64,000 nt of DNA, taken from assembly GCA_964057225.1 (NCBI GenBank), contig OZ059898.1, positions 20,127,267-20,191,266 on the forward strand, read 5' to 3'. Below are positions 1 through 12,989 of this stretch, piece after piece; within the stretch, counting starts at the first letter, position 1; every line of letters starts with the position of its first letter. The position numbers and the translations under genes were made by a program. The notes beneath the pieces were generated by a model. It was not told the origin of the DNA and did no database searches. It saw only the letters and a list, made by a program, of their open reading frames with translations. Source of the stretch: Auanema rhodensis. Lineage: Eukaryota > Nematoda > Chromadorea > Rhabditida > Rhabditidae.

Positions 1-351
1 TCTGATAACACAGATCGACGCAGCTTAAAAATCCGCATCGAATGCACTATACTACATTGAGAAACGCTTGATACAAAAATTAGTTATGATCGTTTGGAAA
101 ATGATGCATTAGTGTATTTTGAGTTTCCATGTACACTCAACATTGCTTCCAAAAACATTTTGACAAAAATTTTTTCGAAAAATTTCAAAATAATTTCGCA
201 AAAAGTAAATGTTTTTAGATTCTTTTTTTTAAGGCAAAAACGATGGACAATGTTATTCAACGAAAAAATTAATTCTTCAGGGTGAAAATCGAGGATATAA
301 GTGTGAGCTTATATCAGTTGATATCTCGGTGCATTTTTAAGCTAGCGCAAA
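1..351 (+). repeat. Satellite A reference monomer (monomer 1)
   Basis: Representative unit. Positions 1-90 are mixed sequence with CpG-containing patches (ATCGACG, CCGCATCG). Positions 150-205 are a run of short A- and T-tracts, including the perfect 12-bp palindrome TTTTTCGAAAAA at 171-182. Positions 220-231 hold the variable T-tract, which is the main length-variable site of the family. Positions 311-324 are a dyad (ATATCA, two bases, TGATAT), followed by a conserved GCTAGC at 341-346. Some variants read TTTTTCCGAAAAA and lose the central palindrome. I see no internal half-monomer duplication by eye. Confidence 0.95.
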
Positions 352-1700
352 TCTGATAACACAGATCGACGCAGCTTAAAAATCCGCATCGAATGCACTA
401 TACTACATCGAGAAACGCTTGATACAAAAATTAGTTATGATCGTTTGGAAAGTGATGCATTAGTGTATTTTGAGTTTCCATGTACACTCAACATTGCTTC
501 CAAAAACATTTTGACAAAAATTTTTTCGAAAAATTTCAAAATAATTTCGCAAAAAGTAAATGTTTTTAGATTCTTTTTTTTAAGGCAAAAACGATGGACA
601 ATGTTATTCAACGAAAAAATTAATTCTTCAGGGTGAAAATCGAGGATATAAGTGTGAGCTCATATCAGTTGATATCTCGGTGCATTTTTAAGCTAGCGCA
701 AATCTGATAACACAGATCGACGCAGCTCAAAAATCCGCATCGAATGCACTATACTACATTGAGAAACGCTTAATACAAAAATTTGTTATGATCGTTTGGA
801 AAATGATGCATTAGTGTATGTTGAGTTTCCATGTACACTCAACATTGCTTCCAAAAACATTTTGACAAAAATTTTTTCGAAAAATTTCAAAATAATTTCG
901 CAAAAAGTAGATGTTTTTAAATTTCTCTTTTCAAGGCAAAGACGATGGACAATGTTATTCAACGAAAAAATTAATTCTTCAGGGTGAAAATCGAGGATAT
1001 AAGTGTGAACTTATATCAGTTGATATCTCGGTGCATTTTTAAGCTAGCGCAAATCTGATAACACTGATCGACGCAGCTTAAAAATCCGCATCGAATGCAC
1101 TATACTACATTGAGAAACGCTTGATACAAAAATTAGTTATGATCGTTTGGAAAATGATGCATTAGTGTATTTTGAGTGTCCATGTACACTCAACATTGCT
1201 TCCAAAAACATTTTGACAAAAATTTTTTCGAAAAATTTCAAAATAATTTCGCAAAAAGTAAATGTTTTTAGATTTCTTTTTTCAAGGCAAAGACGATGGA
1301 CGATGTTATTCAACAAAAAAATTAATTCTTCAGGGTGAAAATCGAGGATATAAGTGTGAACTTATATCAGTTGATATCTCGGTGCATTTTTAAGCTAGCG
1401 CAAATCTGATAACACAGATCGACGCAGCTTAAAAATCCGCATCGAATGCACTATATTACATTGAGAAACGCTTAATACAAAAATTAGTTATGAGTTGCGT
1501 TTGAAAAATGATGCATTAGTGTTTTTCGAGTTTCCATGTACACTCAACATTGCTTCCAAAAACATTTTGACAAAAATTTTTTCGAAAAATTTCAAAATAA
1601 TTTCGCAAAAAGTAGATGTTTTTAGATTTTTTTTTTCAAGGCAAAGACGATGGACAATGTTATTCAACGAAAAAATTAATTCTTCAGGGTGAAAATCGAG
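1..1700 (+). repeat. Satellite A long-range duplicated block, copy 1
   Basis: Monomers 1 to about 5 match 27,378-29,077 at a constant offset of 27,377 bp, in the same order of monomer types. The diagnostic shared variants are the GCAGCTCAAAAATCC form at monomer 3 and the 3-bp insertion variant GAGTTGCG in monomer 5 (1,494 and 28,871). A few private substitutions separate the copies, for example at 661, 1,068 and 1,176. The match fades after about 1,700, where monomer 5 takes the GGTCCATTTTCAAGC form while the other copy keeps GGTGCATTTTTAAGC. Confidence 0.85.
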
Positions 1701-1758
1701 GATATAAGTGTGAGCTTATATCAGTTGATATCTCGGTCCATTTTCAAGCTGGCGCAAA
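1405..1758 (+). repeat. Satellite A 354-bp monomer (+3 variant), copy 1
   Basis: This copy reads ATGAGTTGCGTTTG where most monomers read ATGATCGTTTG, a net gain of three bases near 1,494. The same variant is found in only two other monomers of the window, at 28,782-29,135 and 36,153-36,505. The first of those has the same neighbours, which marks a shared origin and not independent mutation. Confidence 0.93.
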
Positions 1759-2812
1759 TCTAATAACACAGATCGACGCAGCTTAAAATTCCGCATCGAA
1801 TGCACTATACTACATTGAGAAATGCTTGATATAAAAATTAGTTATGATCGTTTGAAAAATGATGCATTAGTGTATTTTGAGTTTCCATGTACACTCAACA
1901 TTGCTTCCAAAAACATTTTGACAAAAATTTTTTCGAAAAATTTCAAAATAATTTCGCAAAAAGTAAATGTTTTTAGATTCTTTTTTTTAAGTCAAAAACG
2001 ATGGACAATGTTATTCAATGAAAAAATTAATTCTTCAGGGTGAAAATCGAGGATATAAGTGTGAGCTTATATCAGTTGATATCTCGGTCCATTTTCAAGC
2101 TGGCGCAAATCTAATAACACAGATCGACGCAGCTTAAAAATCCGCATCGAATGCACTATATTACATTGAGAAACGCTTGATATAAAAATTAGTTATGATC
2201 GTTTGAAAAATGATGCATTAGTGTTTTTTGAGTTTCCATGTACACTCAACATTGCTTCCAAAAACATTTTGACAAAAATTTTTTCGAAAAATTTCAAAAT
2301 AATTTCGCAAAAAGTAGATGTTTTTAGATTTTTTTTTTCAAGGCTAAGACGATGGACAATGTTATTCAACGAAAAAATTAATTCTTCAGGGTGAAAATCG
2401 AGGATATAAGTGTGAGCTTATATCAGTTGATATCTCGGTGCATTTTCAAGCTAGCGCAAATCTAATAACACAGATCGACGCAGCTTAAAAATCCGCATCG
2501 AATGCACTATACTACATTGAGAAACGCTTGATACAAAAATTAGTTATGATCGTTTGAAAAATGATGCATTAGTGTTTTTTGAGTTTCCATGTACACTCAA
2601 CATTGCTTCCAAAAACATTTTGACAAAAATTTTTTCGAAAAATTTCAAAATAATTTCGCAAAAAGTAGATGTTTTTAGATTTTTTTTTTCAAGGCAAAGA
2701 CGATGGACAATGTTATTCAACGAAAAAATTAATTCTTCAGGGTGAAAATCGAGGATATAAGTGTGAACTTATATCAGTTGATATCTCGGTGCATTTTTAA
2801 GCTAGCGCAAAT

Positions 2813-3164
2813 CTAATAACACAGATCGACGCAGCTTAAAAATCCGCATCGAATGCACTATACTACATTGAGAAAAGCTTAATACAAAAATTAGTTATGA
2901 TCGTTTGAAAAATGATGCATTAGTGTATTTTGAGTTTCCATGTACTTTCAGCATTGCTTCCAAAAACATTTTGACAAAAATTTTTTCGAAAAATTTCAAA
3001 ATAATTTCGCAAAAAGTAGATGTTTTTAGATTTTTTTTTTCAAGGCAAAGACGATGAACAATGTTATTCAACGAAAAAATTAATTCTTCAGGGTGAAAAT
3101 CGAGGATATAAGTGTGAACTTATATCAGTTGATATCTCGGTGCATTTTTAAGCTAGCGCAAATC
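2813..3164 (+). repeat. Satellite A monomer with TTTCAGC variant and TGA-broken ORF
   Basis: Around 2,945 this monomer reads ACTTTCAGC where the usual form is ACACTCAAC. It also has GATGAACA for GATGGACA near 3,055, which puts a TGA stop into the recurrent open stretch. The TTTCAGC form is a monomer subtype that recurs at about 20,140, 21,545, 24,001, 26,107, 27,160, 30,321, 31,724 and 34,180. The stop is one of several showing that the 63-codon ORF is not maintained. Confidence 0.85.
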
Positions 3165-5268
3165 TGATAACACAGATCGACGCAGCTTAAAAATCCGCAT
3201 CGAATGCACTATACTACATTGAGAAACGCTTGATACAAAAATTAGTTATGATCGTTTGGAAAATGATGCATTAGTGTATTTTGAGTTTCCATGTACACTC
3301 AACATTGCTTCCAAAAACATTTTGACAAAAATTTTTTCGAAAAATTTCAAAATAATTTCGCAAAAAGTAAATGTTTTTAGATTCTTTTTTTTAAGGCAAA
3401 AACGATGGACAATGTTATTCAACAAAAAAATTAATTCTTCAGGGTGAAAATCGAGGATATAAGTGTGAACTTATATCAGTTGATATCTCGGTGCATTTTT
3501 AAGCTAGCGCAAATCTGATAACACAGATCGACGCAGCTTAAAAATCCGCATCGAATGCACTATACTACATTGAGAAACGCTTGATACAAAAATTAGTTAT
3601 GATCGTTTGGAAAATGATGCATTAGTGTATTTTGAGTTTCCATGTACACTCAACATTGCTTCCAAAAACATTTTGACAAAAATTTTTTCGAAAAATTTCA
3701 AAATAATTTCGCAAAAAGTAAATGTTTTTAGATTCTTTTTTTTAAGGCAAAAACGATGGACAATGTTATTCAACGAAAAAATTAATTCTTCAGGGTGAAA
3801 ATCGAGGATATAAGTGTGAGCTTATATCAGTTGATATCTCGGTGCATTTTCAAGCTAGCGCAAATCTAATAACACAGATCGACGCAGCTTAAAAATCCGC
3901 ATCGAATGCACTATACTACATTGAGAAACGCTTAATACAAAAATTTGTTATGATCGTTTGGAAAATGATGCATTAGTGTATGTTGAGTTTCCATGTACAC
4001 TCAACATTGCTTCCAAAAACATTTTGACAAAAATTTTTTCGAAAAATTTCAAAATAATTTCGCAAAAAGTAGATGTTTTTAGATTTGTTTTCTCAAGGCA
4101 AAGACGATGGACAATGTTATTCAACGAAAAAATTAATTCTTCAGGGTGAAAATCGAGGATATAAGTGTGAGCTTATATCAGTTGATATCTCGGTGCATTT
4201 TCAAGCTAGCGCAAATCTAATAACACAGATCGACGCAGCTTAAAAATCCGCATCGAATGCACTATACTACATTGAGAAACGCTTGATACAAAAATTAGTT
4301 ATGATCGTTTGAAAAATGATGCATTAGTGTTTTTTGAGTTTCCATGTACACTCAACATTGCTTCCAAAAACATTTTGACAAAAATTTTTTCGAAAAATTT
4401 CAAAATAATTTCGCAAAAAGTAGATGTTTTTAGATTTTTTTTTTCAAGGCAAAGACGATGGACAATGTTATTCAACGAAAAAATTAATTCTTCAGGGTGA
4501 AAATCGAGGATATAAGTGTGAGCTTATATCAGTTGATATCTCGGTGCATTTTCAAGCTAGCGCAAATCTAATAACACAGATCGACGCAGCTTAAAAATCC
4601 GCATCGAATGCACTATACTACATTGAGAAACGCTTGATACAAAAATTAGTTATGATCGTTTGAAAAATGATGCATTAGTGTTTTTTGAGTTTCCATGTAC
4701 ACTCAACATTGCTTCCAAAAACATTTTGACAAAAATTTTTTCGAAAAATTTCAAAATAATTTCGCAAAAAGTAGATGTTTTTAGATTTTTTTTTTCAAGG
4801 CAAAGACGATGGACAATGTTATTCAACGAAAAAATTAATTCTTCAGGGTGAAAATCGAGGATATAAGTGTGAACTTATATCAGTTGATATCTCGGTGCAT
4901 TTTTAAGCTAGCGCAAATCTAATAACACAGATCGACGCAGCTTAAAAATCCGCATCGAATGCACTATACTACATTGAGAAACGCTTAATATAAAAATTTG
5001 TTATGATCGTTTGGAAAATGATGCATTAGTGTATGTTGAGTTTCCATGTACACTCAACATTGCTTCCAAAAACATTTTGACAAAAATTTTTTCGAAAAAT
5101 TTCAAAATAATTTCGCAAAAAGTAGATGTTTTTAGATTTTTTTTTTCAAGGCAAAGACGATGAACAATGTTATTCAACGAAAAAATTAATTCTTCAGGGT
5201 GAAAATCGAGGATATAAGTGTGAACTTATATCAGTTGATATCTCGGTGCATTTTTAAGCTAGCGCAAA

Positions 5269-6321
5269 TCTGATAACACAGATCGACGCAGCTTAAAAAT
5301 CCGCATCGAATGCACTATACTACATTGAGAAACGCTTGATACAAAAATTAGTTATGATCGTTTGGAAAATGATGCATTAGTGTATTTTGAGTTTCCATGT
5401 ACACTCAACATTGCTTCCAAAAACATTTTGACAAAAATTTTTTCGAAAAATTTCAAAATAATTTCGCAAAAAGTAAATGTTTTCAGATTCTTTTTTTTAA
5501 GGCAAAAACGATGGACAATGTTATTCAACGAAAAAATTAATTCTTCAGGGTGAAAATCGAGGATATAAGTGTGAGCTTATATCAGTTGATATCTCGGTGC
5601 ATTTTTAAGCTAGCGCAAATCTGATAACACAGATCGACGCAGCTTAAAAATCCGCATCGAATGCACTATACTACATTGAGAAACGCTTGATATAAAAATT
5701 AGTTATGATCGTTTGAAAAATGATGCATTAGTGTTTTTTGAGTTTCCATGTACACTCAACATTGCTTCCAAAAACATTTTGACAAAAATTTTTTCGAAAA
5801 ATTTCAAAATAATTTCGCAAAAAGTAGATGTTTTTAGATTTTTTTTTTCAAGGCAAAGACGATGGACAATGTTATTCAACGAAAAAATTAATTCTTCAGG
5901 GTGAAAATCGAGGATATAAGTGTGAACTTATATCAGTTGATATCTCGGTGCATTTTTAAGCTAGCGCAAATCTGATAACACAGATCGACGCAGCTTAAAA
6001 ATCCGCATCAAATGCACTATACTACATTGAGAAACGCTTAATACAAAAATTAGTTATGATCGTTTGGAAAATAATGCATTAGTGTATGTTGAGTTTCCAT
6101 GTACACTCAACATTGCTTCCAAAAACATTTTGACAAAAATTTTTTCGAAAAATTTCAAAATAATTTCGCAAAAAGTAAATGTTTTTAGATTTCTTTTTTC
6201 AAGGCAAAGACGATGGACGATGTTATTCAACAAAAAAATTAATTCTTCAGGGTGAAAATCGAGGATATAAGTGTGAACTTATATCAGTTGATATCTCGGT
6301 GCATTTTTAAGCTAGCGCAAA
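5269..6321 (+). repeat. Satellite A three-monomer block duplicated near the junction, copy 1
   Basis: Three monomers match 34,398-35,450 at an offset of 29,129 bp in the same order. The shared private changes include GCATCAAATGC for GCATCGAATGC (about 6,007 and 35,137) and GAAAATAATGC for GAAAATGATGC in the third monomer. This and the 27,377-bp duplication tie the left part of the window to the last 10 kb of the array. Confidence 0.85.
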
Positions 6322-6671
6322 TCTGATAACACAGATCGACGCAGCTTAAAAATCCGCATCGAATGCACTATATTACATTGAGAAACGCTTGATATAAAAA
6401 TTAGTTATGATCGTTTGAAAAATGATGCATTAGTGTTTTTTGAGTTTCCATGTACACTCAACATTGCTTCCAAAAACATTTTGACAAAAATTTTTCCGAA
6501 AAATTTCAAAATAATTTCGCAAAAAGTAGATTTTTTTAGATTTTTTTTTTAAGGCAAAGACGATGGACAATGTTATTCAACGAAAAAATTATTTTTTCAG
6601 GGTGAAAATCGAGGATATAAGTGTGAACTTATATCAGTTGATATCTCGGTGCATTTTTAAGCTAGCGCAAA
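6322..6671 (+). repeat. Satellite A 350-bp monomer with edge-type variants
   Basis: Private variants are GTAGATTTTTTTAG in place of GTAGATGTTTTTAG, a T-tract that runs directly into AAGG without the usual C, ATTATTTTTTCAGG in place of ATTAATTCTTCAGG, and GATAAAACAG (in the following unit's first bases) in place of GATAACACAG. The same set occurs in the next-to-last monomer of the array, 36,153-36,505, 30 kb away. The one-base loss in the T-tract breaks the recurrent open stretch. Confidence 0.88.
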
Positions 6672-8075
6672 TCTGATAAAACAGATCGACGCAGCTTAAA
6701 ATTCCGCATCGAATGCACTATACTACATTGAGAAACGCTTGATATAAAAATTAGTTATGATCGTTTGAAAAATGATGCATTAGTGTATGTTGAGTTTCCA
6801 TGTACACTCAACATTGCTTCCAAAAACATTTTGACAAAAATTTTTCCGAAAAATTTCAAAATAATTTCGCAAAAAGTAGATGTTTTTAGATTTTTTTTTT
6901 CAAGGCAAAGACGATGGACAATGTTATTCAACGAAAAAATTAATTCTTCAGGGTGAAAATCGAGGATATAAGTGTGAACTTATATCAGTTGATATCTCGA
7001 TGCATTTTTAAGCTAGCGCAAATCTGATAACACAGATCGACGCAGCTTAAAAATCCGCATCGAATGCACTATACTACATTGAGAAACGCTTAATACAAAA
7101 ATTTGTTATGATCGTTTGGAAAATGATGCATTAGTGTATTTTGAGTTTCCATGTACACTCAACATTGCTTCCAAAAACATTTTGACAAAAATTTTTTCGA
7201 AAAATTTCAAAATAATTTTGCAAAAAGTAAATGTTTTTAGATTCTTTTTTTTAAGGCAAAAACGATGGACAATGTTATTCAACGAAAAAATTAATTCTTC
7301 AGGGTGAAAATCGAGGATATAAGTGTGAACTTATATCAGTTGATATCTCGGTGCATTTTTAAGCTAGCGCAAATCTGATAACACAGATCGACGCAGCTTA
7401 AAAATCCGCATCGAATGCACTATACTACATTGAGAAACGCTTGATACAAAAATTAGTTATGATCGTTTGGAAAATGATGCATTAGTGTATTTTGAGTTTC
7501 CATGTACACTCAACATTGCTTCCAAAAACATTTTGACAAAAATTTTTTCGAAAAATTTCAAAATAATTTCGCAAAAAGTAAATGTTTTTAGATTTCTTTT
7601 TTCAAGGCAAAGACGATGGACGATGTTATTCAACAAAAAAATTAATTCTTCAGGGTGAAAATCGAGGATATAAGTGTGAACTTATATCAGTTGATATCTC
7701 GGTGCATTTTTACGCTAGCGCAAATCTGATAACGCAGATCGACGCAGCTTAAAAATCCGCATCGAATGCACTATACTACATTGAGAAACGCTTAATACAA
7801 AAATTTGTTATGATCGTTTGGAAAATGATGCATTAGTGTATGTTGAGTTTCCATGTACACTCAACATTGCTTCCAAAAACATTTTGACAAAAATTTTTTC
7901 GAAAAATTTCAAAATAATTTCGCAAAAAGTAGATGTTTTTAAATTTCTTTTTTCAAGGCAAAGACGATGGACAATGTTATTCAACGAAAAAATTAATTCT
8001 TCAGGGTGAAAATCGAGGATATAAGTGTGAACTTATATCAGTTGATATCTCGGTGCATTTTTAAGCTAGCGCAAA

Positions 8076-10181
8076 TCTGATAACACAGATCGACGCAGCT
8101 TAAAAATCCGCATCGAATGCACTATACTACATTGAGAAACGCTTGATACAAAAATTAGTTATGATCGTTTGGAAAGTGATGCATTAGTGTATTTTGAGTT
8201 TCCATGTACACTCAACATTGCTTCCAAAAACATTTTGACAAAAATTTTTTCGAAAAATTTCAAAATAATTTCGCAAAAAGTAAATGTTTTTAGATTTCTT
8301 TTTTCAAGGCAAAGACGATGGACGATGTTATTCAACAAAAAAATTAATTCTTCAGGGTGAAAATCGAGGATATAAGTGTGAACTTATATCAGTTGATATC
8401 TCGGTGCATTTTTACGCTAGCGCAAATCTGATAACGCAGATCGACGCAGCTTAAAAATCCGCATCGAATGCACTATACTACATTGAGAAACGCTTAATAC
8501 AAAAATTTGTTATGATCGTTTGGAAAATGATGCATTAGTGTATGTTGAGTTTCCATGTACACTCAACATTGCTTCCAAAAACATTTTGACAAAAATTTTT
8601 TCGAAAAATTTCAAAATAATTTCGCAAAAAGTAGATGTTTTTAAATTTCTTTTTTCAAGGCAAAGACGATGGACAATGTTATTCAACGAAAAAATTAATT
8701 CTTCAGGGTGAAAATCGAGGATATAAGTGTGAACTTATATCAGTTGATATCTCGGTGCATTTTTACGCTAGCGCAAATCTGATAACACAGATCGACGCAG
8801 CTTAAAAATCCGCATCGAATGCACTATACTACATTGAGAAACGCTTAATACAAAAATTTGTTATGATCGTTTGGAAAATGATGCATTAGTGTATGTTGAG
8901 TTTCCATGTACACTCAACATTGCTTCCAAAAACATTTTGACAAAAATTTTTTCGAAAAATTTCAAAATAATTTCGCAAAAAGTAGATGTTTTTAAATTTC
9001 TTTTTTCAAGGCAAAGACGATGGACAATGTTATTCAACGAAAAAATTAATTCTTCAGGGTGAAAATCGAGGATATAAGTGTGAACTTATATCAGTTGATA
9101 TCTCGGTGCATTTTTAAGCTAGCGCAAATCTGATAACACAGATCGACGCAGCTTAAAAATCCGCATCGAATGCACTATACTACATTGAGAAACGCTTGAT
9201 ACAAAAATTAGTTATGATCGTTTGGAAAGTGATGCATTAGTGTATTTTGAGTTTCCATGTACACTCAACATTGCTTCCAAAAACATTTTGACAAAAATTT
9301 TTTCGAAAAATTTCAAAATAATTTCGCAAAAAGTAAATGTTTTTAGATTTCTTTTTTCAAGGCAAAGACGATGGACGATGTTATTCAACAAAAAAATTAA
9401 TTCTTCAGGGTGAAAATCGAGGATATAAGTGTGAACTTATATCAGTTGATATCTCGGTGCATTTTTACGCTAGCGCAAATCTGATAACGCAGATCGACGC
9501 AGCTTAAAAATCCGCATCGAATGCACTATACTACATTGAGAAACGCTTAATACAAAAATTTGTTATGATCGTTTGGAAAATGATGCATTAGTGTATGTTG
9601 AGTTTCCATGTACACTCAACATTGCTTCCAAAAACATTTTGACAAAAATTTTTTCGAAAAATTTCAAAATAATTTCGCAAAAAGTAGATGTTTTTAAATT
9701 TCTTTTTTCAAGGCAAAGACGATGGACAATGTTATTCAACGAAAAAATTAATTCTTCAGGGTGAAAATCGAGGATATAAGTGTGAACTTATATCAGTTGA
9801 TATCTCGGTGCATTTTTACGCTAGCGCAAATCTGATAACACAGATCGACGCAGCTTAAAAATCCGCATCGAATGCACTATACTACATTGAGAAACGCTTA
9901 ATACAAAAATTTGTTATGATCGTTTGGAAAATGATGCATTAGTGTATGTTGAGTTTCCATGTACACTCAACATTGCTTCCAAAAACATTTTGACAAAAAT
10001 TTTTTCGAAAAATTTCAAAATAATTTCGCAAAAAGTAGATGTTTTTAAATTTCTTTTTTCAAGGCAAAGACGATGGACAATGTTATTCAACGAAAAAATT
10101 AATTCTTCAGGGTGAAAATCGAGGATATAAGTGTGAACTTATATCAGTTGATATCTCGGTGCATTTTTAAGCTAGCGCAAA
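8076..10181 (+). repeat. Satellite A trimer HOR (1,053 bp), two copies
   Basis: Monomers 8,076-9,128 are repeated at 9,129-10,181 in the same order: one with GGAAAGTGATG, then two with GTATGTTGAG and the AAATTTC form before the T-tract. The two copies also share the linked rare variants TTTTTACGCTAGC and GATAACGCAG at the same place in the trimer. This is a clear three-monomer higher-order unit. A fragment of the same pattern continues at 10,182. Confidence 0.9.
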
Positions 10182-11585
10182 TCTGATAACACAGATCGAC
10201 GCAGCTTAAAAATCCGCATCGAATGCACTATACTACATTGAGAAACGCTTGATACAAAAATTAGTTATGATCGTTTGGAAAGTGATGCATTAGTGTATTT
10301 TGAGTTTCCATGTACACTCAACATTGCTTCCAAAAACATTTTGACAAAAATTTTTTCGAAAAATTTCAAAATAATTTCGCAAAAAGTAGATGTTTTTAGA
10401 TTCTTTTTTTTAAGGCAAAAACGATGGACAATGTTATTCAACGAAAAAATTAATTCTTCAGGGTGAAAATCGAGGATATAAGTGTGAGCTTATATCAGTT
10501 GATATCTCGGTGCATTTTTAAGCTAGCGCAAATCTGATAACACAGATCGACGCAGCTCAAAAATCCGCATCGAATGCACTATACTACATTGAGAAAAGCT
10601 TAATACAAAAATTTGTTATGATCGTTTGGAAAATGATGCATTAGTGTATGTTGAGTTTCCATGTACACTCAACATTGCTTCCAAAAACATTTTGACAAAA
10701 ATTTTTTCGAAAAATTTCAAAATAATTTCGCAAAAAGTAGATGTTTTTAAATTTCTTTTTTCAAGGCAAAGACGATGGACAATGTTATTCAACGAAAAAA
10801 TTAATTCTTCAGGGTGAAAATCGAGGATATAAGTGTGAACTTATATCAGTTGATATCTCGGTGCATTTTTAAGCTAGCGCAAATCTGATAACACAGATCG
10901 ACGCAGCTTAAAAATCCGCATCGAATGCACTATACTACATTGAGAAACGCTTGATACAAAAATTAGTTATGATCGTTTGGAAAATGATGCATTAGTGTAT
11001 TTTGAGTTTCCATGTACACTCAACATTGCTTCGAAAAACATTTTGACAAAAATTTTTTCGAAAAATTTCAAAATAATTTCGCAAAAAGTAAATGTTTTTA
11101 GATTCTTTTTTTTAAGGCAAAAACGATGGACAATGTTATTCAATGAAAAAATTAATTCTTCAGGGTGAAAATCGAGGATATAAGTGTGAGCTTATATCAG
11201 TTGATATCTCGGTGCATTTTTAAGCTAGCGCAAATCTAATAACACAGATCGACGCAGCTTAAAAATCCGCATCGAATGCACTATATTACATTGAGAAACG
11301 CTTGATATAAAAATTAGTTATGATCGTTTGAAAAATGATGCATTAGTGTTTTTTGAGTTTCCATGTACACTCAACATTGCTTCCAAAAACATTTTGACAA
11401 AAATTTTTTCGAAAAATTTCAAAATAATTTCGCAAAAAGTAGATGTTTTTAGATTTTTTTTTTCAAGGCAAAGACGATGGACAATGTTATTCAACGAAAA
11501 AATTAGTTCTTCAGGGTGAAAATCGAGGATATAAGTGTGAGCTTATATCAGTTGATATCTCGGTCCATTTTCAAGCTGGCGCAAA
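9480..11585 (+). repeat. Satellite A six-monomer block, copy 1 (16-monomer offset)
   Basis: Six monomers match 15,096-17,201 at an offset of 5,616 bp, which is 16 monomers. The diagnostic shared variants are GCAGCTCAAAAATCC followed by GAGAAAAGCTTAATAC near 10,590 and 16,206. A few differences remain, such as CTTCGAAAAAC near 11,032 and TTAGTTC against TTAATTC near 11,502. The block overlaps others with different offsets, so this part of the array is a nested mosaic. Confidence 0.85.
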
Positions 11586-12287
11586 TCTAATAACACAGAT
11601 CGACGCAGCTTAAAATTCCGCATCGAATGCACTATACTACATTGAGAAATGCTTGATATAAAAATTAGTTATGATCGTTTGAAAAATGATGCATTAGTGT
11701 ATTTTGAGTTTCCATGTACACTCAACATTGCTTCCAAAAACATTTTGACAAAAATTTTTCCGAAAAATTTCAAAATAATTTCGCAAAAAGTAGATGTTTT
11801 TAGATTTTTTTTTTCAAGGCAAAGACGATGGACAATGTTATTCAACGAAAAAATTAATTCTTCAGGGTGAAAATCGAGGATATAAGTGTGAACTTATATC
11901 AGTTGATATCTCGATGCATTTTTAAGCTAGCGCAAATCTGATAACACAGATCGACGCAGCTTAAAAATCCGCATCGAATGTACTATACTACATTGAGAAA
12001 CGCTTAATACAAAAATTTGTTATGATCGTTTGGAAAATGATGCATTAGTGTATTTTGAGTTTCCATGTACACTCAACATTGCTTCCAAAAACATTTTGAC
12101 AAAAATTTTTTCGAAAAATTTCAAAATAATTTCGCAAAAAGTAAATGTTTTTAGATTTCTTTTTTCAAGGCAAAGACGATGGATGATGTAATTCAACGAA
12201 AAAATTAATTCTTCAGGGTGAAAATCGAGGATATAAGTGTGAACTTATATCAGTTGATATCTCGGTGCATTTTTAAGCTAGCGCAAA
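11235..12287 (+). repeat. Satellite A three-monomer block, copy 1 (8-monomer offset)
   Basis: Matches 14,043-15,095 at an offset of 2,808 bp, or 8 monomers. The rare GAATGTACTATAC (usual GAATGCACTATAC) sits at 11,981 and 14,789, exactly 2,808 apart. GAGAAATGC and TTTTTCCGAAAAA are also shared. The third monomer of this copy has an extra change, GATGTAATTC, near 12,187 that creates a TAA in the recurrent open stretch. Confidence 0.85.
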
Positions 12288-12989
12288 TCTGATAACACAG
12301 ATCGACGCAGCTTAAAAATCCGCATCGAATGCACTATACTACATTGAGAAACGCTTGATACAAAAATTAGTTATGATCGTTTGGAAAATGATGCATTAGT
12401 GTATTTTGAGTTTCCATGTACACTCAACATTGCTTCCAAAAACATTTTGACAAAAATTTTTTCGAAAAATTTCAAAATAATTTCGCAAAAAGTAGATGTT
12501 TTTAGATTTTTTTTTTCAAGGCAAAGACGATGGACGATGTTATTCAACAAAAAAATTAATTCTTCAGGGTGAAAATCGAGGATATAAGTGTGAACTTATA
12601 TCAGTTGATATCTCGGTGCATTTTTACGCTAGCGCAAATCTGATAACGCAGATCGACGCAGCTTAAAAATCCGCATCGAATGCACTATACTACATTGAGA
12701 AACGCTTAATACAAAAATTTGTTATGATCGTTTGGAAAATGATGCATTAGTGTATGTTGAGTTTCCATGTACACTCAACATTGCTTCCAAAAACATTTTG
12801 ACAAAAATTTTTTCGAAAAATTTCAAAATAATTTCGCAAAAAGTAGATGTTTTTAAATTTCTTTTTTCAAGGCAAAGACGATGGACAATGTTATTCAACG
12901 AAAAAATTAATTCTTCAGGGTGAAAATCGAGGATATAAGTGTGAACTTATATCAGTTGATATCTCGGTGCATTTTTACGCTAGCGCAAA

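Noticed and set aside
171-190. CENP-B box in satellite A (TTCG....A.. start)
   Set aside because: TTCGAAAAATTTCAAA matches the first half of the box pattern but lacks the required CGGG. Other TTCG words in A and B also lack the second half on either strand.
220-232. Poly-T runs as transcription terminators or poly-A tails of retroelements
   Set aside because: The T-tract is an internal, fixed part of every satellite A monomer with no adjoining hairpin or gene. It varies in composition (T8-T10 with C interruptions) as expected for a slippage site.
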